NCBI GenBank assembly: GCA_018825785.1
Contig: JAHKAY010000056.1
Location: forward strand, 1-48,707
DNA from: Chloroflexota bacterium
Lineage (GTDB): Bacteria; Chloroflexota; Dehalococcoidia; JACVQG01; JAHKAY01
Reading direction: 5' to 3'
Length of the DNA: 48,707 nt
Shown: positions 16,122-24,766 of the stretch, one piece after another
How positions within the stretch are numbered: position 1 is the stretch's first letter
How the letters are laid out: every line of letters starts with the position of its first letter
Notes under the pieces: model-generated
Database searches by the model: none
What the model was told of the DNA's origin: nothing
What the model saw: only the letters and a program-made list of their open reading frames with translations
Made by a program: the position numbers and the translations under genes

Positions 16122-16178
16122 TGCTCCCCGGGCTGGACTAGAACCAACAACCTAACGGCTAACAGCCGCCCGCTCTAG
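16122..16178 (-). tRNA. Partial tRNA-Asn (anticodon GTT), 5' third missing
   Basis: On the minus strand the sequence gives the D-stem 3' side (GAGC), an anticodon arm with loop CTGTTAG (anticodon GTT), a T-arm GTTGG-TTCTAGT-CCAGC and the 3' acceptor strand CCCGGGGAGCA. The 5' acceptor strand and the left half of the D-arm cannot be found upstream, where unrelated sequence begins. It is therefore a non-functional 3' fragment. Such fragments commonly mark integration at a tRNA gene. It lies about 280 nt upstream of the accessory cassette. Confidence 0.6.
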
Positions 16179-16197
16179 GGGCGCTGTTGCCTGGTGC

Positions 16198-17133
16198 TTA
16201 GAATCCCCCCAATCCCTTCTCCACGGCCTCCCAGTCCAGGTTTTCCTGGAGGAAGCGGGAAAGAATGGGCAGCTTCTTTTCCTGGCGGAAGCGGACCCCG
16301 GCCAGCAGGGCCTCCAGGCGCTCCAGGGTTGCCGGGGTGTCCTGCTCGACCAGGAGCACCGTCACCCCTTTATCGTCGGCTCCCCGGAGGACATAGGGGT
16401 CTATTTTGTCGCCGCCCCCGGTCAGGACCAGGCAGCGGGTGGGGGTCTGGAGTGCCCCCAGGAGGATGTCGGGCCGGTCCCGGCGGGTGATTACCGCCTT
16501 GGCCTCTTTTCTCCCAAAGTAGGCCGGGGCGGGGTCAAGGCACATCGCCCCCACCATAAAGGCCTCCACCAGCTCTTCTCCCCGGTCCTGGTGGAGGACC
16601 ACCCTGGCCCCCAGGTACCCGGCCAGGTCGGCCACCGAGGGGGCAAGCAAGGCCCGCTCCTCGGGCAGTACCCCCAGCACGGCTACATTCTTGCCCTTCA
16701 GGGCCGGGGCAAGCTCGTTTTTGGCCTTCTCCATCCGGCTCCTGGGGACAAAGTTTAGCACCACCCCCACCAGGGCCTCCCCCAGCCTCCTCGCGGCTTC
16801 CCCCGCCTTCTCCACCCCTTTGAAGGGCAGGACCAGGAGAGCCCTCCCCCGGAGCTTTTTCAGGGCCGCCTCCACATCGGGGACAAGGCCCTCTATCAGC
16901 ACCAGGTCCCTCCCCAGAGCGAGGCGGTCATAGGCCTGCTCCACCTCCGCCGGCGGGCAGGAGGCCGCCTCCAGGCCCAGCCTTTCAGCAAAGGAGATAT
17001 CGCCTTCGGGTGAAGGCCCCAGGCGGAGATAACCGAGCTTCTTACCCCTCCCCTGCCACCACTGGGCCAGGCCCAGAGCGATGGCCGTCTTCCCCTCCCC
17101 GGGCCCCGGCGAAGTTATGTAGACTGCAGGCAT
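16198..17133 (-). CDS. BioD-like ATPase with DRTGG-type domain
   Basis: 311 residues. The N-terminal half is a P-loop domain of the dethiobiotin synthetase/CobQ type (ITSPGPGEGKTAIALG, residues 6-21). The middle and C-terminal parts fit a DRTGG domain followed by a regulatory half, the arrangement seen in the non-catalytic N-terminal region of long phosphotransacetylases and in stand-alone BioD-like/PTA-N proteins. Start ATG 17133 is fixed by AAAGGAGGGG 3-12 nt upstream. It is the last gene of the radA-larE-larC-flavodiiron operon, starting 16 nt after the previous stop. A nucleotide-sensing role in acetyl-phosphate or redox metabolism is a guess. Confidence 0.7.
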   Translation of the reverse strand: MPAVYITSPGPGEGKTAIALGLAQWWQGRGKKLGYLRLGPSPEGDISFAERLGLEAASCPPAEVEQAYDRLALGRDLVLIEGLVPDVEAALKKLRGRALLVLPFKGVEKAGEAARRLGEALVGVVLNFVPRSRMEKAKNELAPALKGKNVAVLGVLPEERALLAPSVADLAGYLGARVVLHQDRGEELVEAFMVGAMCLDPAPAYFGRKEAKAVITRRDRPDILLGALQTPTRCLVLTGGGDKIDPYVLRGADDKGVTVLLVEQDTPATLERLEALLAGVRFRQEKKLPILSRFLQENLDWEAVEKGLGGF

Positions 17134-17149
17134 TCCCCCTCCTTTCTGC

Positions 17150-18328
17150 TCATCCCTTGATTTTCCGGGCCAGCTTCTGGCCCAGCTGGCGGCAGGCCTG
17201 TAGCTCCTCCGGGGTGGGGGAGAAACGGACAGCCAGCTCGTCCTCCATGACCTCCAGGCCAGCCAGCGTAAGGTCCTCTTTGATGGCCTTGATCGCGGTG
17301 GCCCCGCCCCAGCCGAAAGAGCCAAAGGCGGCCCCTATTTTACCCCGGGGGCGGAGGCCCTTGAGGTAGGTGAGGAAGGCGGCCATCCGGGGCAGGAGGT
17401 TATTGTTGAGGATAGGGGAGCCCACTGCCAGGGCCCTGGCCTCTAGAAGCTCGGCCACAATATCGCTTGGGTCGGAGCTTCCCAGGCTGTGGAGCCCCAC
17501 CTCCACCCCCTCCTCGGCGATGCCCTCCACCACCGCCAGGGCCATGTCCTCGGTGCTGTGCCACATGGTGTCATAGACCACCAATGCCCGGGGGCGAGTC
17601 TCCCCCCGGCTCCAGCGGCCATAGGCTTCCAGTATCTCGGGGAGATGGCCCCGCCACATTACCCCGTGGCTGGGGCAGACGACCTTTGGCTGGAGGGCCC
17701 GGGTCTTCTCCAGAGCCCGTGCCGCCTGGGTGGGGAAGGGAAGAATGATGTTGGCATAGTATTTAGCCGCCTCGGCCATGACCAGCCCCATATCCGCCTG
17801 CTCGTCAAACCTGGCGGAGGTGGCCAGGTGCTGACCATAGGCATCGGAGGAGAAGAGAACGGCATCGGGGGAGAGGAAGGCCACCATGTTGTCCGGCCAG
17901 TGGAGCATTGGGGTGGGGACAAAGCTCAGGCTCCTCTTCCCCAGGGACAGGGTGCTTCCCTCCTTTACCGCTATGAGGGGGAGCTTCTGGTGGAAATACT
18001 TTTCCAGGCCCTGTTCCCCGTGCCGCTCCACCGTCACCACCTGGGCCTTGGGGCAGAGGGCCAGCACCTGAGACAGGCTGCCGGAGTGGTCCGGCTCCAC
18101 ATGGAGGGAGACCAGGTAGTCTATCTCCCCCGGGTCCAGGAGTTCCTTCACCCGGGCCACAAGCTCGGGGAAATGGGAGGACTGGGCAGTATCTATGAGG
18201 GCCTTTTTTTCGTCCAGGACAAGGTAGGCATTGTAGGTGGTGCCGTGGTGGGTGGAATGGCAGTGGAAGTCGCGCCGGGTCCAGTCTATGGCCCCCACCC
18301 AGAAGACCCCTTCCGCAATCCGGGTCAT
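17150..18328 (-). CDS. fprA: A-type flavodiiron protein (FprA-like)
   Basis: Reduces O2 to water or NO to N2O in anaerobes. The MBL-like diiron domain has all ligands: HVEPDH (H76, E78, D80, H81), LHWPD (H143), SSDAYG (D162) and SHGVMW (H221). The flavodoxin domain begins near residue 247 (RALVVYDTMWHSTE, the FMN phosphate loop). Length is 392, typical. The ATG overlaps larC by 4 nt. Its presence fits an anaerobe or microaerobe. No rubredoxin is encoded beside it. Confidence 0.9.
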   Translation of the reverse strand: MTRIAEGVFWVGAIDWTRRDFHCHSTHHGTTYNAYLVLDEKKALIDTAQSSHFPELVARVKELLDPGEIDYLVSLHVEPDHSGSLSQVLALCPKAQVVTVERHGEQGLEKYFHQKLPLIAVKEGSTLSLGKRSLSFVPTPMLHWPDNMVAFLSPDAVLFSSDAYGQHLATSARFDEQADMGLVMAEAAKYYANIILPFPTQAARALEKTRALQPKVVCPSHGVMWRGHLPEILEAYGRWSRGETRPRALVVYDTMWHSTEDMALAVVEGIAEEGVEVGLHSLGSSDPSDIVAELLEARALAVGSPILNNNLLPRMAAFLTYLKGLRPRGKIGAAFGSFGWGGATAIKAIKEDLTLAGLEVMEDELAVRFSPTPEELQACRQLGQKLARKIKG

Positions 18329-19506
18329 TTCTTCTCCTCCCGGGCCAGATAGTCGGCGATAGCCGCTGAAAGGATATTATACACCTGGGGGAGGGGGAGG
18401 CCCCTTTCCCCGGCCAGCCTCAGGCAGTCCTCATATTCTGGCGTCGCCCCCAGGACCTTTCCCCTCAGCCTTTTCACCTTTATCCTCACCTTGCCCAGGG
18501 GGGAAGAGATGGCCACAATCTCCCTATCCGCCTCCTGCCTCTCTACGGGATGGAGCCTCACTCCCAGCGTGGAGGTCTCCCGCAGGACGGTGTCCACCAC
18601 ACCGGCCTGGGCCTGGGGAGGGAAGAGGCAGGAGAGGACCAGGCCGGGCCGGCCCTTCTTCATCTGGACGGGGGTGAGCCAGACATCCAGGGCCCCTTTC
18701 TGAAAGAGCTTACCCATCACATTCTCAAAGAGCTGGGGGCTCATATCGTCTATGTTGGTCTCCGCCAGGAGGAGGCGATGGGAGGGCAGGGGCTGAGCCC
18801 TTTCCCCCAGCCAGAGAGGGAGGACATTGGGCAGGCCCTTGAGCCGCCGGTGGCCGATGCCGTAGCCCACCTTCTCCAGGGAGAAGACAGGGGTAACAAA
18901 GGAGGCCAGGTTGGTGAGGATGGCGGCGGCGGTGGGGGTGAGGACCTCGGCCGCCGGGTAGCTGGGCATGATGGGAGCCCGCGCCATCGCGACAAGCTCC
19001 AGGGTGGCTGGGGCGGGGACAGGGTAGGTCTCCCCCCCGGCTTTCACTTCCCCTATGCCGGTGGGGAGGGGCGAGCAATAGAGCTCCAGGCCCAAAAGCT
19101 CGGTGCTAACCACCGCCCCCACAATGTCCACCAGGGCATCGGTGGCACCTACCTGGTGGAGGGGGACCTCGCCAGGGGGAAGCCGGTGTACCCTCCCCTC
19201 CGCTTCCGCCAGGCGGCGGAAGACCAGGCTGGACTTCTCCTTGACCGCCGAGGAAAGATTGCTCTGTTTAATAATGGCCAGGACCTCCGGCAGGAGGGTG
19301 GGCCTTTTCTTCTCCGGGGCGCGGACGCGGACCTGGGTCCCGGTGACGGGGCCCCTGCGGGCGGGGCGGACGGAAAGCTGAAAGCTTACCCCCAGCTTTT
19401 CCAGCTCCTGCTTTAGACTGTCCAGCGTGAGGCCGCAGTCCAGGAAGGCCCCCAGGAGCATGTCCCCGCTGGCCCCCGCGACCACATGGAAGTAGCCTAT
19501 TCTCAT
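18325..19506 (-). CDS. larC: Nickel-pincer cofactor biosynthesis protein LarC
   Basis: CTP-dependent nickel insertase that completes the nickel-pincer nucleotide of lactate racemase. N-terminal HVVAGASGDMLLGAFLD, PLHQVGATDALVDIVGA and the ETNIDDMSPQLFENVM segment are characteristic of the LarC (DUF111) family. Length is 393 residues in a single uninterrupted frame, unlike species that split larC by a frameshift. It overlaps larE (4 nt) and fprA (4 nt). Confidence 0.9.
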   Translation of the reverse strand: MRIGYFHVVAGASGDMLLGAFLDCGLTLDSLKQELEKLGVSFQLSVRPARRGPVTGTQVRVRAPEKKRPTLLPEVLAIIKQSNLSSAVKEKSSLVFRRLAEAEGRVHRLPPGEVPLHQVGATDALVDIVGAVVSTELLGLELYCSPLPTGIGEVKAGGETYPVPAPATLELVAMARAPIMPSYPAAEVLTPTAAAILTNLASFVTPVFSLEKVGYGIGHRRLKGLPNVLPLWLGERAQPLPSHRLLLAETNIDDMSPQLFENVMGKLFQKGALDVWLTPVQMKKGRPGLVLSCLFPPQAQAGVVDTVLRETSTLGVRLHPVERQEADREIVAISSPLGKVRIKVKRLRGKVLGATPEYEDCLRLAGERGLPLPQVYNILSAAIADYLAREEKK

Positions 19507-20297
19507 TTCAGGGCTTCGTTCATACTGCCGGGGCGGTATCCCAGGAGGTCCAGGGCCACATAGGTGAACCCCAGGGAGCGGAGTCTTTCCGCTACCTCCT
19601 GCCTTCTTTCCAGGAGGCGGGCCATGTCTCTTTCTTCCACCTCAATGCGAGCCACTTGGTCATGGCAGCGGACCCGGACCTGGACCAGCCCCAGGGAGCG
19701 GAGATAGGCCTCCGCCCGGTCAATGCGGGCGACGGCCTGGGGAGTGATTTGGGTGCCGTAGGGGAGACGGGAGGCCAGGCAGGCGAAGGCGGGCTTGTCC
19801 CAAGTGGGAAGGCTCAGGCCCCGGGAGAGCTGGCGTATATCTTCTTTGTTGAGGCCGGCCTCCAGGAGGGGGCTCCTCACCCCCAGCTCCAGGGCGGCGC
19901 GCCGGCCGGGGCGGAAGTCCGAGAGGTCTCCGGCATGGGAGCCGTCGGCCACAAAGGCTATGCCCTCATCTTTAGCTATATCCAGAAGGCGCTGAAAAAG
20001 CTCCTTTTTGCAGAAATAGCAGCGGTCGGGGGGGTTCCCTGTGAAGGCCGGTTCCTCCATCTCCAGGGTTTCTATCGTGCGGTGGCGGAGGCAGAACTTC
20101 CGGGCCATATCCTCGGCCTGCTCTATCTCCCAGGCGGGGTAGAGGGGGGAAGAGGCGGTAACCGCCAGGGCCCTCTCCCCCAGGACCTGATGGGCCAGCG
20201 CCGCCAGGAAGGTGCTGTCCACCCCTCCCGAGTAGGCCACCACCACCGAGCCCATCCCCCGGAGGATGTCCTGGAGCCGTTCCTGTTTGTCATTCAT
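19503..20297 (-). CDS. larE: Sulfur transferase LarE
   Basis: ATP-dependent enzyme that adds sulfur to the pyridinium precursor of the nickel-pincer cofactor. PP-loop SGGVDS at residues 23-28. CYFCKKELF near residue 93 and PAFACLASRLPYG with C173, aligned with the sacrificial cysteine of single-cysteine LarE proteins. 264 residues, normal. The gene overlaps radA by 8 nt and larC by 4 nt. LarA (racemase) and LarB (carboxylase) are not in the window. Confidence 0.9.
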   Translation of the reverse strand: MNDKQERLQDILRGMGSVVVAYSGGVDSTFLAALAHQVLGERALAVTASSPLYPAWEIEQAEDMARKFCLRHRTIETLEMEEPAFTGNPPDRCYFCKKELFQRLLDIAKDEGIAFVADGSHAGDLSDFRPGRRAALELGVRSPLLEAGLNKEDIRQLSRGLSLPTWDKPAFACLASRLPYGTQITPQAVARIDRAEAYLRSLGLVQVRVRCHDQVARIEVEERDMARLLERRQEVAERLRSLGFTYVALDLLGYRPGSMNEALK

Positions 20298-21606
20298 GAG
20301 GCAGGGCCAGCTTGAGTGCCTGGGTCAGGCTGGGGGCGGGGAGGAGCTCCATGCCCTTTGGCGGGGCAAGGCCCGACAGGGCTGGGGCCAGGCAGGTGGT
20401 GTAGCCCAGGCGCTGGGCCTCCTGAAGCCTCCTCTCCAGGTGGGGGACCGGGCGCAGCTCCCCTGTGAGGCCCACCTCCCCACAGCAGACCAGGCCGGGG
20501 AGGACGGGCCGGTTTTTGAAGCTGGAGGCGATTGCCAGGGCCAGGCCCAGGTCGGCGGCGGGCTCGCTGATGCGGAAGCCCCCTACCGCATTGACGATGA
20601 TGTCCTGGTTCCCCAGGGCCAGCCCCGCCCTCTTGCCCAGGACGGCGGTGATAACATAGAGGCGGTTTATGTCAACACCGTTGGCGGTGCGGCGGGGGAA
20701 GCCGTAGGGTGTGGGGGAGGTGAGGGCCTGGACCTCCACCAGCACCGGGCGGGTGCCCTCAAGAGTAGGGACCACAGCGCAGCCGGGGGCCTCCCCCTTG
20801 TGGGGGGAGAGGAAGGCCAGGGAAGGGTTCTCCACCTCCACCAGCCCCTCCCCCCTCATCTCCAGCACCGCCACCTCGTTGGTGGAGCCAAAGCGGTTCT
20901 TAGCCCCCCGCAGGATGCGGTAGCTGGAGAAGGGCTCCCCTTCCAGATAGAGCACCACATCCACGATGTGCTCCAGGGCCTTGGGCCCGGCGATGGCCCC
21001 GTCCTTGGTGACATGGCCGGTGATGAGGACCGGGATAGCCCTCGGCTTGGCCCAGCGCATGAGGTGAACAGTGCATTCCCTCACCTGGGCCAGGCTCCCC
21101 GGCCCCCCTCCCCCCTCCGCCAGAGAGACGGTCTGGATGGAGTCCAGGACCACCAGCCGGGGCGAGAGGGAGTCCAGTTGGGCCAGGATGGCCTCCAGGT
21201 CGGTCTCAGTGAGGATATAGAGGTTTTCCCCCTTCACCCCCAGCCTTTCCGCCCGCAGCTGGAGCTGTTCCGGGGACTCCTCCCCGGAGATATAGGCCAC
21301 CTTTTCCCCCCGGGAGGCCAGGTGGTCGGAGAGCTGGAGGAGGAGGGTGGACTTGCCAATCCCCGGCTCCCCGCCCAGGAGGACGAGGCTTCCGGGGACT
21401 ATTCCCCCACCCAGCACCCGGTTAAGCTCAGAACCCCGGAACGGCAGGCGGGAAAAGCTCTGGGAGGCTACCTTGGAGAGCTCCTGGGGAGGGACAGCCT
21501 GGGAGTGGGGGGACTTCTCCACAAATGTGTTCCAGGCCCCGCACTGGGGGCACCGGCCCAGCCACTTGGGGCTCTCCCGGCCGCACCCCTGGCAAAAATA
21601 GGGCAT
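20290..21606 (-). CDS. radA: DNA repair protein RadA/Sms
   Basis: RecA-like ATPase that drives branch migration in recombination. N-terminal zinc finger (C5, C8, C19, C22), Walker A GGEPGIGKSTLL, the RadA-specific KNRFG motif (AKNRFGST) and a C-terminal Lon-protease-like domain. 438 residues, normal. It begins 27 nt after the response-regulator gene. In many bacteria radA follows clpC directly; here three signalling genes lie between them. Confidence 0.95.
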   Translation of the reverse strand: MPYFCQGCGRESPKWLGRCPQCGAWNTFVEKSPHSQAVPPQELSKVASQSFSRLPFRGSELNRVLGGGIVPGSLVLLGGEPGIGKSTLLLQLSDHLASRGEKVAYISGEESPEQLQLRAERLGVKGENLYILTETDLEAILAQLDSLSPRLVVLDSIQTVSLAEGGGGPGSLAQVRECTVHLMRWAKPRAIPVLITGHVTKDGAIAGPKALEHIVDVVLYLEGEPFSSYRILRGAKNRFGSTNEVAVLEMRGEGLVEVENPSLAFLSPHKGEAPGCAVVPTLEGTRPVLVEVQALTSPTPYGFPRRTANGVDINRLYVITAVLGKRAGLALGNQDIIVNAVGGFRISEPAADLGLALAIASSFKNRPVLPGLVCCGEVGLTGELRPVPHLERRLQEAQRLGYTTCLAPALSGLAPPKGMELLPAPSLTQALKLALPHE

Positions 21607-21633
21607 GACTAATTACCCCGAAAACTGGCCAAA

Positions 21634-22632
21634 TTAGACCGACTCAAAGCGAGAGATGGCGAGCCCTACCAAATCAGCAGTAGCCTCCAGCACCTCCATA
21701 TCCTCGGCGAAGCCGTCTTCCCTGAGGCTCCGGACGATGAGGACACCCTTCACCTTACCTTCCACTATCAGGGGGACGCCGGCCCAGGACTTGATGCCCT
21801 GCACGACAAGAAGGGGGTTGCTCCTGGGGTCAGAGAGATAGTTGGGAATGTAGATAGGCTTGCCAGTAGCGATGACGGTGCGGGTCAGGCCACCCGGCCG
21901 CGCCCTCTCCTGGAACGGCTGGGCCACCTTCCCTGTCTCCGCACATGTAACCAGATTCCCACCCTCCCCCACCAGGACAATGCTGGTGAAGTCGGAGCCC
22001 GCCACCTGGGAAAGGTGAGAGACGATAGAGTTCAGAAGTTCCTTCGGGGAAGGGGCGACATAAATCTCCCTTGCCATCCGGTGCAGACGGCTGAGTTGCT
22101 CCACACGGCGCTCCAGCTTTGCTATAAGCTCGGCCCTCTCATTGACCAGCTTCAGGTTGAAGCGGTTAACCGCCTCCAGTTCCCTCACCCTGTTTTCCAG
22201 TTTTTCGGCAGTTTCCGCCAGCGCCTCCTCCGCCCGCTTGCGCTCCTGCCTCACTCTGGCATCGCCCAACTCCCGTTCAATGGTGGGATTAAGCCTGGCC
22301 AGCTTATCTTTCATAACAAAGTCATGGGCTCCGGCTTTCATGGCTTCCACGGCCAGGTCCTCACCAATCTTGCCCGAAACCAGGATGAAGGGCAGGTCAA
22401 GCCCTTTTTCCTTCAACAGCACCAGCGCCGCCAGCCCGCTGAAATGCGGCATATGATAATCAGAAAGGACAACATCCCATGTCTGTTCATCCAGCGCGGC
22501 GCTCATAGCTTCCCGGGTATCAACCCGTTCAAAGACCGGGGCATAGCCCCCCCGCTTCAGCTCGCGCACCAGCAGGAGGGCGTCGTCTTCCGAGTCTTCC
22601 ACTATCAGAACGCGGAGTGGTTTGTCAGCCAT
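21634..22632 (-). CDS. Response regulator with coiled coil and GAF domain
   Basis: Receiver domain at residues 1-125 with phospho-acceptor D58 (SDYH) and K108 region. A charged coiled coil of about 60 residues follows (KRAEEALAETAEKLENRVRELEAV), then a GAF domain to the end (residues 190-330). There is no kinase, cyclase or DNA-binding output, so it would act by protein contact or ligand sensing. It is third in the kinase-receiver-receiver operon, 6 nt after the preceding stop. Confidence 0.82.
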   Translation of the reverse strand: MADKPLRVLIVEDSEDDALLLVRELKRGGYAPVFERVDTREAMSAALDEQTWDVVLSDYHMPHFSGLAALVLLKEKGLDLPFILVSGKIGEDLAVEAMKAGAHDFVMKDKLARLNPTIERELGDARVRQERKRAEEALAETAEKLENRVRELEAVNRFNLKLVNERAELIAKLERRVEQLSRLHRMAREIYVAPSPKELLNSIVSHLSQVAGSDFTSIVLVGEGGNLVTCAETGKVAQPFQERARPGGLTRTVIATGKPIYIPNYLSDPRSNPLLVVQGIKSWAGVPLIVEGKVKGVLIVRSLREDGFAEDMEVLEATADLVGLAISRFESV

Positions 22633-22638
22633 TCCCTT

Positions 22639-23076
22639 TCACCTCGGCGGTGGCTCATTGAAAACGAGCCAGTAGAGCCCCAGTTGCTGCACGGCTTTGA
22701 TGAACTGGTCAAAATCTACCGGTTTGCGCACATAGCTGTTGGCGCCAAATTTATAGCCATTGACCAGGTCCTTTTCCTCTTTGGAGGAGGTAAGGATGAC
22801 AACAGGAAGGAGCTTTGTTCGTTCGTCAGCCCGCAGGCGACGGAGAACTTCCAGGCCATCAATTCTGGGGAGCTTCAGGTCCAGCAGGACTACCTCCGGC
22901 ATAATGCTCGGGGCGCGGCCGGCGTAGGGCCCCGTGCCAAAAAGGTAGTCCAGGGCTTCAGCCCCATCGCGTGCCACCACAATCTCGTTCGCAACATTGC
23001 TTTTCCTAAAGGCGCGCAGGGTCAACTCCACATCGTCCGGATTGTCCTCCACCAGCAAGATGGTCCTGTTCCGCAT
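22639..23076 (-). CDS. Single-domain response regulator, Rcp1-like
   Basis: 145 residues, receiver only. Acidic pocket DNPDD at 11-15, phospho-acceptor D66 in LLDLKLP, and conserved K118 region (YVRKPVDFDQF). The Rcp1-type features are the long loop before D66 (YLFGTGPYAGRAPSIMPE) and the C-terminal YWLVFNEPP tail. It probably shuttles phosphate between the hybrid-less kinase upstream and other partners. It starts 14 nt after the kinase stop. Confidence 0.88.
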   Translation of the reverse strand: MRNRTILLVEDNPDDVELTLRAFRKSNVANEIVVARDGAEALDYLFGTGPYAGRAPSIMPEVVLLDLKLPRIDGLEVLRRLRADERTKLLPVVILTSSKEEKDLVNGYKFGANSYVRKPVDFDQFIKAVQQLGLYWLVFNEPPPR

Positions 23077-23090
23077 ATTGCCCCCTCCAA

Positions 23091-24626
23091 TTAAGTTCGG
23101 CCAAGGGTGAAGTAAAAGGTCGCACCCCGTTCTACTTCGCCCTCAGCCCAGACACGCCCGCCGTGGCGGTGAACGATGCGCTCCGCCATCGCCAGGCCAA
23201 TACCAGTCCCCGGGAACTCGGTCTCGGCGTGCAAGCGCTGGAAAGGACTGAACAGCTTGTCAGCAAAGGCCATGTCAAACCCGACACCGTTGTCGCGCAC
23301 AAAATATACCGTTTTGCCTTCCCGCTGAACAGCACCGAATTCTATCCGAGCGGAGGGATGCTTTGCGGTGAACTTCCAGGCATTCTCCAACAGCTTCTCC
23401 AGCGTTATTCGTAGCAGGCGCACATCCCCGCTGGCGACCAGCCCCCCGGCGATGATAAACTCCACCTGCCGTTCCGGTTGCGCCTTGCGAAGCTCCGTCG
23501 CAATTGTCTGCGCCAGCCCACTCAGGCTGACCACCTCATAGCGCGTCTCAGCCCGCGCCACCCGGGAAAGACTCAACAGGTCGTCGATGAGCTGAGCCAT
23601 GCGCTGGCAGGCGGCACGCACCCTCTGGAGATAGTCCTTGCCCTGGGCATCAAGCTTGCCAGCATAGTCCTCCAGCAGTGCCTGGCTGAAGCCGTCAATA
23701 CCGCGCAGTGGCGCCCGGAGGTCGTGGGAGACAGAGTAGCTGAAGGCCTCCAGTTCTTTGTTGACGGCGGCAAGTTCCGCCGCCTGCCGTGCCAGCGACT
23801 CTTCGCTTTGCTTCAGGTTTCTGAATAGAAGGGCGTAGGGCCTCTTAAAGCCTGTCTCAATAATGGCTACATAGACGAGATAAAACGAGACGATCTTCAA
23901 GTAGTGCCCGAGCAGATTAAAAAGGCCATGAGGGTCGGTGTATAGGGTGAAGGCCATCTCAGCGGCTATGGTCACGACCATGGATGCCACCAGCAATCGC
24001 AATACACCCCTATCAAATGCCCTGCGCCTTTGAAACAGCAGGAAAATAGAGGCCAGGAGAATCAGAGAGATTAGGTATTCACTGGCAATTTTGAACGGGG
24101 TCAGTCCTGTGCCTTCAACAAAACAAACAGGAAAAACCTTCCAGTAAAAAATGGATGCCAACAAAAGAGAAATCGCTACGCCATAGCTCAGAAACACGAA
24201 ACCGGGTCTTAGCCTCCGACCAAAGAGAAAAGGGGCAATGAGGAAAGAGAGGCTTTCAACATACCGGCTGCCAATCCATAGTTGAGTCGCCAGGTTGGAG
24301 CCATATCCCTGGAATACCCCCATGCCTCTGTAGGCCAGGGTATGGACCAAATCCAGGCCGCCAATGAAAAGATAGGCAATACCCATGAAAAGAAGGTAAT
24401 TGTTGTCCAGAAACCGGCGTGAGTTCCAGGCAATTATGAAAGCACTGAAGGCCACCACAATGCTGAACAACTCGGCGGTGCTGTGGAAAAGGAGGTAACT
24501 GTAGCGGCTGGTGAGATACAGTCCCAGGAAGACCAGGGCTCCCACCAGGATAGCTATGCCGGGGACAGGTCTTTCCAGGACCCTGACCCGGCGAGGGGAT
24601 GAAACAGTTGGCCGCTTATCGTCCAT
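23091..24626 (-). CDS. Membrane histidine kinase with MASE3-type sensor
   Basis: 511 residues. Residues 1-265 form seven or eight hydrophobic helices with the MASE3-like motif GGLDLVHTLAYRGMGVF and ...GSNLATQLWIGSRY. A short coiled linker leads to the HisKA box SYSVSHDLRAPLRG (phospho-acceptor H301) and an HATPase domain with N box ENAWKF, DNGVGFD and GTGIGLAMAERIV. It is bacteriophytochrome-type in its catalytic half, the class usually paired with Rcp1-like receivers, which matches the next gene. The signal sensed is not evident. Confidence 0.85.
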   Translation of the reverse strand: MDDKRPTVSSPRRVRVLERPVPGIAILVGALVFLGLYLTSRYSYLLFHSTAELFSIVVAFSAFIIAWNSRRFLDNNYLLFMGIAYLFIGGLDLVHTLAYRGMGVFQGYGSNLATQLWIGSRYVESLSFLIAPFLFGRRLRPGFVFLSYGVAISLLLASIFYWKVFPVCFVEGTGLTPFKIASEYLISLILLASIFLLFQRRRAFDRGVLRLLVASMVVTIAAEMAFTLYTDPHGLFNLLGHYLKIVSFYLVYVAIIETGFKRPYALLFRNLKQSEESLARQAAELAAVNKELEAFSYSVSHDLRAPLRGIDGFSQALLEDYAGKLDAQGKDYLQRVRAACQRMAQLIDDLLSLSRVARAETRYEVVSLSGLAQTIATELRKAQPERQVEFIIAGGLVASGDVRLLRITLEKLLENAWKFTAKHPSARIEFGAVQREGKTVYFVRDNGVGFDMAFADKLFSPFQRLHAETEFPGTGIGLAMAERIVHRHGGRVWAEGEVERGATFYFTLGRT

Positions 24627-24766
24627 TTCCGCCAGCCCCTGCCCAGTATATTAGTTCACGGGCTTCCTGGCTAGTGGGCTACGGTGGCGATGGGCTGAGC
24701 GGGGCGGGAAAGGCGGAACTGTCCTCCTGATAGCGTTCCCTGTTTAATTGGATTGGAGGACTTGGT
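24627..24766. other. Gap between clpC and the histidine kinase
   Basis: 140 nt. A TATACT lies about 20 nt before the kinase start on the minus strand but lacks a good -35. No T-rich terminator follows clpC, so read-through into the signalling genes and radA is possible. Confidence 0.3.

Noticed and set aside
20266-21612. A 448-codon + reading
   Set aside because: It lies antisense across radA, whose zinc finger, Walker A and KNRFG motifs are all intact.
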